Origin: Bacillus inaquosorum KCTC 13429 | GTDB taxonomy: Bacteria > Bacillota > Bacilli > Bacillales > Bacillaceae | NCBI RefSeq assembly: GCF_000332645.1 | Contig: NZ_AMXN01000004.1 | Span: 1 to 64,000 of the forward strand | Direction of reading: 5' to 3' | Length of the DNA: 64,000 nt | Shown: piece after piece, positions 37,713 through 46,349 of the stretch | Numbering within the stretch: the first letter of the stretch is position 1 | How the letters are laid out: each line of letters opens with the position of its first letter | Made by a program: the position numbers and the translations under genes | The notes under the pieces: model-generated | Told to the model about the DNA's origin: nothing | Database searches by the model: none | Seen by the model: only the letters and a program-made list of their open reading frames with translations

Positions 37713-37904
37713 TTAATTTTCAAATCGAAATCGGTCGTATAGCGTTACAAGTTTTTTGTAGGTGGTTCCGTCAACGTTTTTGGTTCCTGTCTCTATATCG
37801 TTGATCTCACTGCTTAAAAGCTCGATGGCATATTCATGGTTGATCAGGATATTCAGCAGAAGTTTTTGTTCTTCTTCTGTAAATCGTTCACCGATAAGAC
37901 TCAT
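37713..37904 (-). CDS. abbA: AbbA, antirepressor of AbrB
   Basis: A 63-residue helical protein (MSLIGERFTEEEQ...RFRFEN) that binds and inactivates AbrB and Abh, raised by Spo0A during entry to stationary phase. I recall the 168 protein as 65 residues with two extra N-terminal residues. Here an in-frame TGA lies three codons upstream, so the ATG at 37904 is the only start, 11 bases after GGGGG. Its target paralogue Abh is encoded at 4877-5155. Confidence 0.9.
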   Translation of the reverse strand: MSLIGERFTEEEQKLLLNILINHEYAIELLSSEINDIETGTKNVDGTTYKKLVTLYDRFRFEN

Positions 37905-37939
37905 TCGTAATCAGGCCCCCTGTTTTATACTGAATACCT

Positions 37940-37965
37940 CTGAAAGCAAGACAACTTACTTTCAG
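37940..37965 (-). other. hairpin in the abbA 5' untranslated region
   Basis: CTGAAAGCAAG and CTTACTTTCAG form an 11-bp stem with one mismatch and a 4-base loop, between the abbA promoter and its ribosome binding site. There is no U tract; it may affect mRNA stability. Confidence 0.5.
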
Positions 37966-37975
37966 CTCTACCGCT

Positions 37976-38019
37976 AGAATAAGTAATCAGAAAACAAACG
38001 TCAACCGCATAATTCGACA
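37976..38019 (-). promoter_or_regulatory. abbA promoter with a Spo0A box
   Basis: TTGACG (38004-37999) and TATTCT (37981-37976) have a 17-base spacer on the minus strand. TGTCGAA (38019-38013), a perfect 0A-box core, lies 8 bases upstream of the -35, an activating position. Control of abbA by Spo0A is established in B. subtilis. Confidence 0.75.
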
Positions 38020-38043
38020 TTTCCCTTGGCTTTTCAGCCGGAA

Positions 38044-38562
38044 TTATTTTGTGAAACGATTTGCATAGCTGAAGGCAGTGTATGAATCCGGCTTTATTTT
38101 CGCCTCAATCCCCATGGAAGTAATACGTCCTGTCATTTCTTGGATCAGTTCTTTTGTAAGCCCTTTTTTCCCAATATCCAAATGAACCTCAAAGGTAAGA
38201 TCCGCCCCCTCACCGGTAAAGGGCAGGAGCAGATCGGTAATATCCATTAAGTGCCCATCAAGAATATGAGCGGCCGTTTCTTGGCTGTACGCCGTTTCTA
38301 ACGAAATCTTCTCCCGAAGGCTATGTATGGGTCTGTCGACTGTATGATTTTTCAAGCAGCCCCAAGCTCCCTTGCCTGTACGATGCAAATGCAATGCGGT
38401 AATAAACTTTGTGTAATCGCGGTAGACCTGTGAATCGGTTCCGATCGATAACACATAGGAAGAACGGGGGTCCTTTCGAACAAAGGCTTTAAGCCGTTCC
38501 ATCACATCTTGAAAGGTCATCTGTGCTTCTGAAAGATTATAAAACAGAAAAGAATCAGCCAT
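38044..38562 (-). CDS. ykuK: YkuK, conserved DUF458 protein
   Basis: A 172-residue protein of the RNase H-like DUF458 family (SIGTDSQVYRDYTKFITALHLHR near residues 39-61). The Asp of GTDSQ resembles an RNase H catalytic Asp, but activity is unproven. The start at 38562 follows AAAGGAG; an upstream in-frame extension was rejected. Confidence 0.88.
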   Translation of the reverse strand: MADSFLFYNLSEAQMTFQDVMERLKAFVRKDPRSSYVLSIGTDSQVYRDYTKFITALHLHRTGKGAWGCLKNHTVDRPIHSLREKISLETAYSQETAAHILDGHLMDITDLLLPFTGEGADLTFEVHLDIGKKGLTKELIQEMTGRITSMGIEAKIKPDSYTAFSYANRFTK

Positions 38563-38673
38563 GACGACACTCCTTTTCAAGGATTTACAACCATGAAACA
38601 AGTATGTTCCTTATCGTTTATTGCGATTACTTTTTTGCAAAAGCGGAAGCTTGTTCACCCTATATCAGGAATC

Positions 38674-38913
38674 TTACTGAAGAAGTTCAAAGATTTCGAT
38701 GGAAACCATGTCGATATTATCAAACGGATATGTGTTAGGTTTTTCACCTTTTTGGAAAACCGTCAGCTCAAACGTTTGATTTTTTTCGAAATATTTAACA
38801 CTGCATATTTTCTCACCATTTACTTCGAAATAACGCTGCATTGGCTCGTTAGCCGCTTCCGCTGTTTCTTGCAGACTTTGCAGCCGTGTGATGATACCCA
38901 TTAATTGTGACAT
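38674..38913 (-). CDS. ykuJ: YkuJ, conserved DUF1797 protein
   Basis: A 79-residue cytoplasmic protein (MSQLMGIITRLQSLQE...SIEIFELLQ). GAAAGGAG is upstream of the ATG. Function unknown; conserved among Firmicutes. It lies between the manganese-catalase relic and ykuK. Confidence 0.88.
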   Translation of the reverse strand: MSQLMGIITRLQSLQETAEAANEPMQRYFEVNGEKICSVKYFEKNQTFELTVFQKGEKPNTYPFDNIDMVSIEIFELLQ

Positions 38914-39115
38914 TCTAAAAAAAGACTCCTTTCAAAAAGCAACTTCAAATCAACAAGTATTTATTATAATACAAGTTCTATTGAGCATCATACCATAAAG
39001 TCGTACAGGATGGCATTTTCACTGCTGAATTTAAGAAAAGAAAAAATGTGAAAAAACTATTTTTAATTAGTTTGAGGCTTTTTTTGGAATGTCATGCACA
39101 CAATTATGATTTTTT

Positions 39116-39380
39116 TCATATGCCCTCAGAGTCAAGAAGCTTTTTTGCAATTTCAGCAAATTTTTTTTGAAATTCCTGGTGAAGTTCCACGTGGCCAAAC
39201 TTCTCAGCAGTCATACTGGATACGAGATCGCAAAGCGGCTTTCATGTTGTTCTTGCTTCGTAAATTAAACGATTAGAATATGTAATGATCAGAGTGGACA
39301 TCTTGCCGAATTTGCCGCCTAATAGCTCTTGCACGGCCGCTGCTGCATTGAGTCGGGGTGTTCGCACGCTGAAAGAACAT
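39116..39380 (-). pseudogene. decayed manganese catalase gene
   Basis: The minus strand opens with GGGAGGAACAAAA-ATG and MFFQRANTP, typical of a gene start. A frameshift then leads to AAAAVQELLGGKFGKMSTL, the conserved Mn-catalase helix. The frame continues through an in-frame TGA to LCDLVSSMTAEKFGHVEL, matching the second metal-binding helix (TAEEFGHVEL) in which Glu and His are ligands. The N-terminal region is shortened and the remaining ~200 residues are gone, replaced by an unrelated 20-codon tail ending at 39116. It cannot make an enzyme. Confidence 0.75.
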
Positions 39381-39453
39381 TTTTGTTCCTCCCAGAACGT
39401 TTTCCACTAGTAAGGTTTATTGTTTCGTTAGATTGTCTTATGCTTTGGCAAAT

Positions 39454-39539
39454 AAAAAAACTTGGCGGGGGTAGCGCCAAGCTTTTTCGGATCTTGATCT
39501 GATAGAGGGGTTGGGGAACAGAGAGTAGCTTCTCTCTAT
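39454..39539 (-). ncRNA. fsrA: FsrA, Fur-controlled iron-sparing small RNA
   Basis: This position, between ykuJ and ykuI, is where the ~84-nt FsrA sRNA lies in B. subtilis. The predicted RNA contains single-stranded C-rich stretches (GTTCCCCAACCCCTC) that pair with G-rich ribosome binding sites of iron-protein mRNAs. It ends in the terminator hairpin CTTGGCG / CGCCAAG followed by seven U residues. It represses abundant iron enzymes such as succinate dehydrogenase and aconitase in low iron. Confidence 0.9.
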
Positions 39540-39545
39540 AATTAA

Positions 39546-39574
39546 ATGATAATGATTCTCAGTATCAATGTCAA
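39546..39574 (-). promoter_or_regulatory. fsrA promoter overlapped by a Fur box
   Basis: TTGACA (39574-39569) and TATCAT (39551-39546) have a 17-base spacer. The Fur box TGATAATGATTCTCA lies at 39547-39561, covering the -10 and spacer. Confidence 0.88.
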
Positions 39575-39599
39575 TCGTTTTTTGATATTTTTTTCAATT

Positions 39600-39625
39600 C
39601 ATAAAAAAAACGGCCATTCAGCCGC
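39600..39625 (-). terminator. terminator downstream of ykuI
   Basis: CGGC TGAATG GCCG followed by eight T residues on the minus strand; its 5' arm reaches the ykuI stop codon. Confidence 0.65.
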
Positions 39626-40849
39626 TTAAATCAGTCCATCCTGTTCATATAAATAAGAATAAGGCAAGTCTATAAATAAATACATCTGATCATCCATCGG
39701 ATACGAAAACGTTCTAATCATTTCACCTGTTTCCAAATCACTGTACAAATCACTGAAAAATCCTTTTCTGAGATTTCTCATTCTCATAATGTTCTCCAGA
39801 AAATAAGGTCGCCAGCTCCAGTTCTTTTCCGCATATTCCGGCTGGTAAACCCATTCTCCATCTTGTTTAAACACATTTCCCGTCAGCTGATCGCCTTCTT
39901 CATCACACATGTAAATTCTAAAGCTGCAATCTGTCAGCTCTTCCGCCAGCTTTTTAATAAAGTCATCATCAGAAGATAGATTGTTTTTTCGCAAAGACGT
40001 CACAGCCTGATGCACTCGTTTGTAAAACTGTTCAGAGTGCTCATAGACGGTTTCAAGCTTCTTTTTCTCATGTGTGATAAATTGGTGAAATTCAGTTTTA
40101 AGTCTTTGTTTCAATACATCTCTCTCTAGAAACGTTTCAGACGGAGACACCAAGTAATAGCCCTGAAAATAGCGGCCCCCGTTTCTCCAAGCGTATTGAA
40201 GCTGGAAGTTCGCCTCAATGTCTTCATACAGCAACGCCGCACCGATTTTTCTCGCTAATAAAGATATGCTGTACAGCACATGCTCATATGACGGTGATGG
40301 CTGTGATACTTTCAGCGCCTGCAAATCGATTTTCAACAGATCTGGTGAGAGCAGTGCGATTCTGTCCAAGTTGCTGCTTTCTTTTCCGATGTTATCAACT
40401 GCGATTTTAATTCCGTATGTACGATAGTAGGCAAGCATATGGTAGAGCTGCTCAATATCCCCTTCAAAATTGTGCTCTGTAATTTCAAGCACAAACCGAT
40501 GGAGTTCGATTCCCTTTGCTTCATATTCTTTCAGAAGCTCCAGAAAGCTTTCACCATGATCAAGCATTAGGAGATTGGCATCCTGATTCATAAAAATCAG
40601 CAGATCAGAATCCGCTTCTAAAAAACGGTCCAGAGCCTGGCGGATAATTCTGTTATCAACCTCTAGTTTATATTCTTCGGGTATCCCTGCATCTAAAAAG
40701 AAAGGCCCGAGACTTTGGATTTCTGAATCTGCCAAAATTCGTCCGAGCACCTCATATCCGACGATCTTCTGTTCCTCGGCACTGAAAATCGCCTGGTAAT
40801 ATGGAAGGACATCATCAATGTTCGTTAAAATATCAAGTGGATCCAACAT
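39626..40849 (-). CDS. ykuI: YkuI, EAL-domain c-di-GMP-binding protein
   Basis: A 407-residue protein with an N-terminal EAL domain (about 15-250) and a C-terminal PAS-like domain (about 265-400). The signature motif reads EVLGR instead of EALxR, although many metal-ligand positions (ITEHNFEGD, AVDNIG, LLKID) look retained. In B. subtilis YkuI binds c-di-GMP, has little or no phosphodiesterase activity and affects exopolysaccharide and zinc tolerance. Monocistronic. Confidence 0.93.
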   Translation of the reverse strand: MLDPLDILTNIDDVLPYYQAIFSAEEQKIVGYEVLGRILADSEIQSLGPFFLDAGIPEEYKLEVDNRIIRQALDRFLEADSDLLIFMNQDANLLMLDHGESFLELLKEYEAKGIELHRFVLEITEHNFEGDIEQLYHMLAYYRTYGIKIAVDNIGKESSNLDRIALLSPDLLKIDLQALKVSQPSPSYEHVLYSISLLARKIGAALLYEDIEANFQLQYAWRNGGRYFQGYYLVSPSETFLERDVLKQRLKTEFHQFITHEKKKLETVYEHSEQFYKRVHQAVTSLRKNNLSSDDDFIKKLAEELTDCSFRIYMCDEEGDQLTGNVFKQDGEWVYQPEYAEKNWSWRPYFLENIMRMRNLRKGFFSDLYSDLETGEMIRTFSYPMDDQMYLFIDLPYSYLYEQDGLI

Positions 40850-40912
40850 GTTATCACCTGCTTCTCTATCTTTGTCTGATTATACCACATTGAATCCATA
40901 GATTAATATGCT

Positions 40913-41677
40913 TTAAAACGGATAAGGATTCAGCCATTGCCCCCCATCCATTGTGATACAATCCCCGTTTATATAGGATGCTTCGTCAGAAAGCAAAAAC
41001 GCGGCCAAAGAAGCGATTTCCTCCGGCGTGCCCAGCCGGCCCAGCGGTACACTGTTCATTGTGCGGGCCATCGCTTTTTCCGATTCAAAAAGCTTTTCCG
41101 CACCTCCTGTTCGTTCAATTGGGCCGGGTGCGATGGCGTTTGTTCGGATTCCGTATTGGCTTCCCCACTCAACGGCCAGCGTTCTTGTCAGTGACAATAC
41201 CCCTGCTTTAGCCGCAGCGGAATGAACGACCCCCGCTCCCGCTCCCCAAGCGTATGTGGCGGCCATATTTAAAATGACGCCCTTCTGCTGCTGCTCGATC
41301 CAATGCTTTGCCGCGGCTTGGCTGCAAAAGAATGTGCCGTTTAAAACAATCTCAATGACGGCTTTCCATCCATTGGGCGTCAGCTTTTCTGCCGGACAAA
41401 TAAAGTTTCCGGCCGCATTGTTAATCAGCGCGTCAAGCCGGCCAAAGGCTTTTATCGCTTCTGTAATCATTTCTGAAGCGGCCGAATCAGAACGGACATC
41501 CATTTGAAAACATGCGACCTGCCCCTCAAAGGTCTCAATTTCTCTTTTCGTTTCCTCAAGTGCTTCCTGGTTCCGCCCTGTCACCATGACGTACCAGCCT
41601 AATTCAGCCTGTTTTTTTGCCATTGCTTTTCCCATGCCGCTTGACCCGCCGGTAATGATAACCGCCTTTTTTTCCAT
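40913..41677 (-). CDS. fadH: FadH, 2,4-dienoyl-CoA reductase (SDR family)
   Basis: A 254-residue short-chain dehydrogenase for degradation of unsaturated fatty acids. It has the NADPH motif TGGSSGMGKAM (9-19), NNAAGNF (near 88) and the ITMDGGQW C-terminus. As in SDR dienoyl-CoA reductases, the classical YxxxK is replaced by an S/AxxK arrangement (HSAAAKAG). GGAGGGAGAATC precedes the ATG at 41677; the extension to 41713 crosses the FadR operator and is rejected. Confidence 0.93.
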   Translation of the reverse strand: MEKKAVIITGGSSGMGKAMAKKQAELGWYVMVTGRNQEALEETKREIETFEGQVACFQMDVRSDSAASEMITEAIKAFGRLDALINNAAGNFICPAEKLTPNGWKAVIEIVLNGTFFCSQAAAKHWIEQQQKGVILNMAATYAWGAGAGVVHSAAAKAGVLSLTRTLAVEWGSQYGIRTNAIAPGPIERTGGAEKLFESEKAMARTMNSVPLGRLGTPEEIASLAAFLLSDEASYINGDCITMDGGQWLNPYPF

Positions 41678-41694
41678 GATTCTCCCTCCTGTTA

Positions 41695-41712
41695 TGAATG
41701 AGTATTCATTCA
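41695..41712 (-). promoter_or_regulatory. FadR operator upstream of fadH
   Basis: TGAATGAGTATTCATTCA is an almost perfect palindrome matching the B. subtilis FadR (YsiA) consensus TGAATGANTANTCATTCA. It sits between the promoter region and the fadH ribosome binding site. Confidence 0.9.
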
Positions 41713-41819
41713 ATATTATTCTATCATTATATGCCTGCTTCTGTCAGTACATGCTGACATGAGATTTTTTTAAGATACAGATGATATAATAGAAAAACTC
41801 TATTAAAGGTTGGTTTGAA

Positions 41820-42680
41820 ATGAAAAAGATGTCCAGAAGGCAATTTCTAAAAGGAATGTTCGGCGCTCTTGCCGCCGGGGCTTTAACGGCCGGCGGAGGA
41901 TACGGCTATGCCAGATACCTGGAGCCGCATATGATTGAGACAACCGAACACACAATAAAAAGCTCTCTCATCCCGCATGGATTTGACGGTTTTAAAATCG
42001 TGCAGTTCAGTGATACGCACTTGAGTGATTATTTTACTCTTGAAGACTTAAAAACTGTCATTCTGACAATTAATGAATGTAAACCTGATCTCATTGTTTT
42101 TACCGGTGATATCATCGATAATCCTGATACGTATCTGCAACACCAGGCAGTGATTCCATTATTGAAAAAACTGAATGCGCCCTTCGGCAAGCTTTGTATT
42201 TACGGCAATCATGATCACGGAGGCTATGGAACTGCCGTATACAAAAGCCTGATGACAGCCGGCGGTTTTACAGTATACCGCAATGGCTATCAAACATTGT
42301 CGCTCACAGATGGCAGCGAAATCGAGATTGCATTTCTTGATGACTTAATGCTCGGAAACCCAGATTATGAAGGCATCCTATCAAGGCTAAGCGACAGACT
42401 TTTTTCCATTCTGCTCGTCCATGAACCTGATGCAGCCTTGAACACAACAAGCTATCCGGTGAATCTTCAGCTTTCCGGCCATACACACGGCGGCCAGATT
42501 CAGCTGCCTTTTTACGGACCGATTATTACGCCTCCCTATGGAAATGTCTACACAGAGGGAATGTATCAAACAGGCAGCACTCATATTTACGTAAATCGCG
42601 GCCTCGGGATGACCAGATTGCCTTTGCGGTTTCTGGCCAAACCTGAAATCACTGTCTTTACCTTAAAAAGCACAAATTAA
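41820..42680 (+). CDS. ykuE: YkuE, Tat-exported metallophosphoesterase
   Basis: A 286-residue calcineurin-like phosphoesterase. The N-terminus MKKMSRRQFLKGMFGALAAG is a twin-arginine signal; YkuE is a TatAyCy substrate anchored to the wall in B. subtilis. Metal-binding motifs are QFSDTHLSD near residue 62, FTGDIID near 95, YGNHDHGG near 130 and SGHTHGGQ near 223. It is divergent from fadH. The physiological substrate is unknown. Confidence 0.95.
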   Translation: MKKMSRRQFLKGMFGALAAGALTAGGGYGYARYLEPHMIETTEHTIKSSLIPHGFDGFKIVQFSDTHLSDYFTLEDLKTVILTINECKPDLIVFTGDIIDNPDTYLQHQAVIPLLKKLNAPFGKLCIYGNHDHGGYGTAVYKSLMTAGGFTVYRNGYQTLSLTDGSEIEIAFLDDLMLGNPDYEGILSRLSDRLFSILLVHEPDAALNTTSYPVNLQLSGHTHGGQIQLPFYGPIITPPYGNVYTEGMYQTGSTHIYVNRGLGMTRLPLRFLAKPEITVFTLKSTN

Positions 42681-42736
42681 TGTAGCAGGATGGGCTCCTC
42701 ATCAATACTTATAAGTAAAAAGAGAGGGTGAGGAAA

Positions 42737-43231
42737 CTGCTTACGTACCAGGTGAAGCAAGGTGATACACTGAACAGCATCGCAGCTGATTTCAGAATCA
42801 GCACCGCTGCATTAATTCAGGCTAATCCGTCACTGCAGGCAGGGATCACTGCGGGACAACGCATTGTCATACCCGGTCTGCCAGACCCCAATACGATTCC
42901 GTATCATATCGCAGTCTCAATCGGAGCGAAGACCCTTACGCTGTTCCAAAATAATCGGGTAATGAAAACCTATCCCATCGCCGTAGGTAAAATACTGACG
43001 CAAACGCCCACTGGCGAGTTTTACATTATTAACCGCCAGCCCAATCCCGGTGGCCCATTTGGCGCTTATTGGCTAAGCCTTTCAAAGCAGCACTACGGAA
43101 TACACGGGACGAATAATCCCGCTTCGATTGGCAAGGCTGTTTCTAAAGGCTGCATTCGCATGCATAACAAAGACGTGATCGAACTCGCTTCAATTGTGCC
43201 AAACGGAACAAGAGTCACCATTAACCGGTAA
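42737..43231 (+). CDS. ykuD: YkuD, spore L,D-transpeptidase
   Basis: A 164-residue protein with one LysM domain (about 2-48: [13 protein letters not shown]) and the YkuD catalytic domain. [10 protein letters not shown] and SKGCIRMHN contain the catalytic His and Cys (near 123 and 142). In B. subtilis it is sigma-K-controlled and located in the spore. The annotated start needs CTG at 42737, with GAGGG about 10 bases upstream. The only other in-frame option nearby is GTG at 42728, which has no properly spaced site and adds three residues. Confidence 0.88.
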   Translation: MLTYQVKQGDTLNSIAADFRISTAALIQANPSLQAGITAGQRIVIPGLPDPNTIPYHIAVSIGAKTLTLFQNNRVMKTYPIAVGKILTQTPTGEFYIINRQPNPGGPFGAYWLSLSKQHYGIHGTNNPASIGKAVSKGCIRMHNKDVIELASIVPNGTRVTINR

Positions 43232-43306
43232 TGTTTTCTTATTTGTTTCAAAAACAGGCGGTTTATAATATGATAAAGTGGGACCTTTAGGGTAAGGAGC
43301 GTTTTT

Positions 43307-44599
43307 ATGGATATATTTAAAAATCGTAATTTTGTTCGTCTATTTTTCGCAGCACTCGCTTCTCAAATGGGCACGACAGTAGGCAACATGGCATTTGCTT
43401 TTTTCTTGCTGGACCGCTTCAGCAGCCAGCCTTCATATACGACCTTGGCGGAGCTGATGTATTCTCTTCCTACCGTATTTGTATTTCTGATCGTGGGAGT
43501 CGTCGCGGACCGTTTTGACAGAAAAAAGGTCGCGGAAAACTGTGATTGGATCAGAGCCGGCCTGACTGTCGTTCTTTTTTTCACTTTATTTACCGGCAAT
43601 ATTCCTCTTGTTTTCTGTATTTTATTTGTCAGAAGCGCTGTAACGAAGTTTTTCTTTCCGGCAGAAAACAGTTTGGTACAAGCTATCTTGCCGAAGGAGC
43701 ATTATGCGAAAGCAGCAGGGCTTAACCAGATGCTTTTTAGTATTTTTATGGTGTTCGGAGTCGGAATAGGCGCTGTTATGTACAACACAATTGGAATTGA
43801 AGGCGCCATTATTCTTGATTTTGTCAGCTTTATCATTTCCGGGCTGCTGATCCGCAGCTGCCGGATTCCGAAAGAAGCCCGACAGCCAAACGGTGCATTC
43901 AGCTGGAGAAAAGCTTCTGTTAAAGATTCAATAAATGATTTTAGGGAAGGCATTCTCTATATTTTAAAAAACAAACTGCTGGCATCTCTTATTTTCGGTT
44001 TCTTCATATTTGGATTTGTCAACGGAGGATTCGCCGTATTGCCGATGTTTACAATGAAATACGGATTGGCGCCTGACCGTTATGAGTGGCATACATCTGT
44101 ATTTACGATCGCACTCGGGTTTGGGCTGCTGGCTGGAAGTGTAATAGGCACGATCATCTCTAAAAAAGTGAAGCCGCACTTTTTAATGTCGATACCGATT
44201 TTCATTGCAGGCTTGCTGATTTTCATCCTCGGCTACACGAATGTTTTATGGGTGTATTACGCGGCAGCTTTTGCCCTGGGAATGTGCATCGGACCGATCA
44301 ACATTGCAATCGGAGGATGGATGCCAAAGATTGTTCATCCAAAGCTGATGGGACGTGTAAGCGGCTTGCAGGACCCTTTTATGATGTTTGCACAGTCTTT
44401 GACACTCGGCTTAGTTGCGCTGTTATTCCCTAAGTTCGTTTCAAACATTGATTATCTTTATTACGGCATGGGCATTATCATCCTGCTTGTTTTTATTTTT
44501 TATTTTGTTGCACTGCCAAAATACAGTGCACAGGCTGCGGAAGTGAATGTTCAGGAAGCATTTCAAGAGCAGCCGAAGAAGAAAGTAAGATCTGTATAA
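43307..44599 (+). CDS. ykuC: YkuC, major facilitator superfamily transporter
   Basis: A 430-residue MFS protein (MFS_3 group) with about 12 membrane helices. The A-loop VADRFDRKK is near residues 67-75 between helices 2 and 3. It resembles macrolide efflux proteins of the MefA-like group, but the substrate is unknown. It has its own RBS (AAGGAGCG) and is followed by a terminator. Confidence 0.9.
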   Translation: MDIFKNRNFVRLFFAALASQMGTTVGNMAFAFFLLDRFSSQPSYTTLAELMYSLPTVFVFLIVGVVADRFDRKKVAENCDWIRAGLTVVLFFTLFTGNIPLVFCILFVRSAVTKFFFPAENSLVQAILPKEHYAKAAGLNQMLFSIFMVFGVGIGAVMYNTIGIEGAIILDFVSFIISGLLIRSCRIPKEARQPNGAFSWRKASVKDSINDFREGILYILKNKLLASLIFGFFIFGFVNGGFAVLPMFTMKYGLAPDRYEWHTSVFTIALGFGLLAGSVIGTIISKKVKPHFLMSIPIFIAGLLIFILGYTNVLWVYYAAAFALGMCIGPINIAIGGWMPKIVHPKLMGRVSGLQDPFMMFAQSLTLGLVALLFPKFVSNIDYLYYGMGIIILLVFIFYFVALPKYSAQAAEVNVQEAFQEQPKKKVRSV

Positions 44600-44607
44600 T
44601 ATACGTT

Positions 44608-44646
44608 AAAAATGCGCTTTTTTCCTCAGAAAAAAGCGCATTTTTA
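44608..44646 (+). terminator. terminator downstream of ykuC
   Basis: AATGCGCTTTTTTC / GAAAAAAGCGCATT with loop CTCA, followed by T residues. Confidence 0.8.
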
Positions 44647-44724
44647 CATTCAATATTTGCATTTCAACTTTAAAAAAGTATAATCTAATCATATAGAATT
44701 TGATAAGAGCAAAGGAGAGAAATA

Positions 44725-45189
44725 ATGGACGACCATGCATATACGAAAGATCTGCAGCCAACCGTAGAAAATCTTTCAAAAGCAGTTTACACTGTGAACC
44801 GCCATGCAAAAACCGCCCCCAACCCTAAATACCTATATCTGCTGAAAAAACGGGCTTTGCAAAAGCTTGTCAAAGAAGGTAAAGGAAAGAAAATAGGGCT
44901 TCATTTTTCAAAAAATCCAAGGTTCAGCCAACAGCAATCGGACGTGCTTATCTCAATCGGAGACTACTATTTTCACATGCCTCCAACTAAAGAAGACTTC
45001 GAACATCTTCCGCATTTAGGTACACTTAATCAATCGTACCGAAATCCTAAAGCTCATATGTCTTTAACAAAAGCGAAACACCTATTGCAAGAATATGTCG
45101 GCATGAAAGAAAAGCCGCTTGTGCCAAATCGCCAGCAGCCAGCTTATCATAAACCTGTCTTTAAAAAACTTGGCGAGAGTTACTTTTAA
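44725..45189 (+). CDS. ykyB: YkyB, conserved protein
   Basis: A 154-residue basic, soluble protein with no recognised catalytic motif; a central segment reads IGLHFSKNPRFSQQQSDVLISIG. AAAGGAGAG precedes the ATG. It converges with cheV onto a shared terminator. Function unknown. Confidence 0.88.
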   Translation: MDDHAYTKDLQPTVENLSKAVYTVNRHAKTAPNPKYLYLLKKRALQKLVKEGKGKKIGLHFSKNPRFSQQQSDVLISIGDYYFHMPPTKEDFEHLPHLGTLNQSYRNPKAHMSLTKAKHLLQEYVGMKEKPLVPNRQQPAYHKPVFKKLGESYF

Positions 45190-45192
45190 AAT

Positions 45193-45231
45193 AAAAACAG
45201 CCGTGCCCCTTCAGGCACCGGCTGTTTTTAT
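45193..45231. terminator. bidirectional terminator between ykyB and cheV
   Basis: AAAAACAGCCG(T)GCC / GGC(AC)CGGCTGTTTTTA, between convergent stop codons. Confidence 0.85.
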
Positions 45232-46143
45232 TTATTCAATCACATACGTATCCACTTTTTTAATCAAATCACTGATCTCAGGCTTGCTGATTTGCTCATC
45301 TGCGCCAACGACTTCTCCACGGTGACGCAAATCATCCGTAATTAATGATGAGAAAATCATAACTGGCACGTCTGAGCTTTTCGGATTTTCCTTCAGGAGC
45401 TTTGTGAGCCTGTGCCCGTCCATTTTTGGCATTTCAATATCAGTGATGATCATATCAATCTGTTTTGATAAATCAGTTTCGTTTTCAGCAAGGTTCATAA
45501 TGTAGTCATATGCCTCTTTTCCGTTTTCAAACGAAGAGATATTGTTGTACCCTGCTTCTTTTAATTCATCCTGCAAGAGGCGCATCAAGAGCGGTGAGTC
45601 CTCTACAATGATAAGCTTTTTATCAGTTCTTCTTTCATCGAAGCCCTCGGTATGCATATTGTACGTTTCCACACCTGAGTCTGATTCGATGTCATAAATA
45701 ATTTTTTCATAGTCAGGCAAAAAGATCATCAGGTCTTCGAGCTTAATAATTCCGGTAAGGTGCCGCTCCATTCCTTGATTTAACGATGTCGGCTTTTCAA
45801 TTGATTCCCAAGACACTCGGTGAATTTGAGAAACAGATCCGACATGAAAAACAATTTTCCGTTTATTAAATTCAGTCACGATATATTTCTCGTCTTTTGA
45901 TCCGTCAGGCTCAACTCCAAAAAATGAGAAGAGGCTGATCACAGGAAGAATTTCTCCTCTGAGCTTAATCATTCCTTCTACATGCTGATGGGAGTGAGGC
46001 ACTGATGTCACCTCGACTGGCTGAATAATTTCCCTTACCTTCATAACGTTAATTCCGAAAGCATTATCGCCCACGCCAAACTTCACAATTTCTAATTCAT
46101 TTGTACCAGAATCCAATAAAATTTCGTATTGTTGTAACGACAA
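45232..46143 (-). CDS. cheV: CheV, chemotaxis coupling protein with response-regulator domain
   Basis: A 303-residue protein fusing an N-terminal CheW-like domain (about 12-150) to a C-terminal receiver domain (about 172-300) with Asp in [11 protein letters not shown] (near 235). It couples receptors to CheA and participates in adaptation. The start is TTG with CGAGGGA upstream. The start is preceded by a sigma-D -10 element, as expected for a motility gene. Confidence 0.96.
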   Translation of the reverse strand: MSLQQYEILLDSGTNELEIVKFGVGDNAFGINVMKVREIIQPVEVTSVPHSHQHVEGMIKLRGEILPVISLFSFFGVEPDGSKDEKYIVTEFNKRKIVFHVGSVSQIHRVSWESIEKPTSLNQGMERHLTGIIKLEDLMIFLPDYEKIIYDIESDSGVETYNMHTEGFDERRTDKKLIIVEDSPLLMRLLQDELKEAGYNNISSFENGKEAYDYIMNLAENETDLSKQIDMIITDIEMPKMDGHRLTKLLKENPKSSDVPVMIFSSLITDDLRHRGEVVGADEQISKPEISDLIKKVDTYVIE

Positions 46144-46182
46144 TTCAATCCCTCGCTATTCGCATTCAGTATTGTACTGTAT

Positions 46183-46190
46183 ATATCGGC
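46183..46190 (-). promoter_or_regulatory. sigma-D -10 element of cheV
   Basis: GCCGATAT on the minus strand is the perfect sigma-D -10 sequence, 40 bases upstream of the start codon. The -35 position (TTCA) matches poorly. Confidence 0.75.
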
Positions 46191-46349
46191 GTAAATTGTA
46201 AAAAGTGAATGGCATGGCACTTCAAAATCGGATTCTGGGAGCGTTACGCCGCGATTCTCAAAAAAAGAAACTTTTTTCCTAATAACCATTGACTTTCCAA
46301 CTAACAGTGATAAAATAGTCAAGGATTTTTCCAAAGAAGGGTGTAAATA

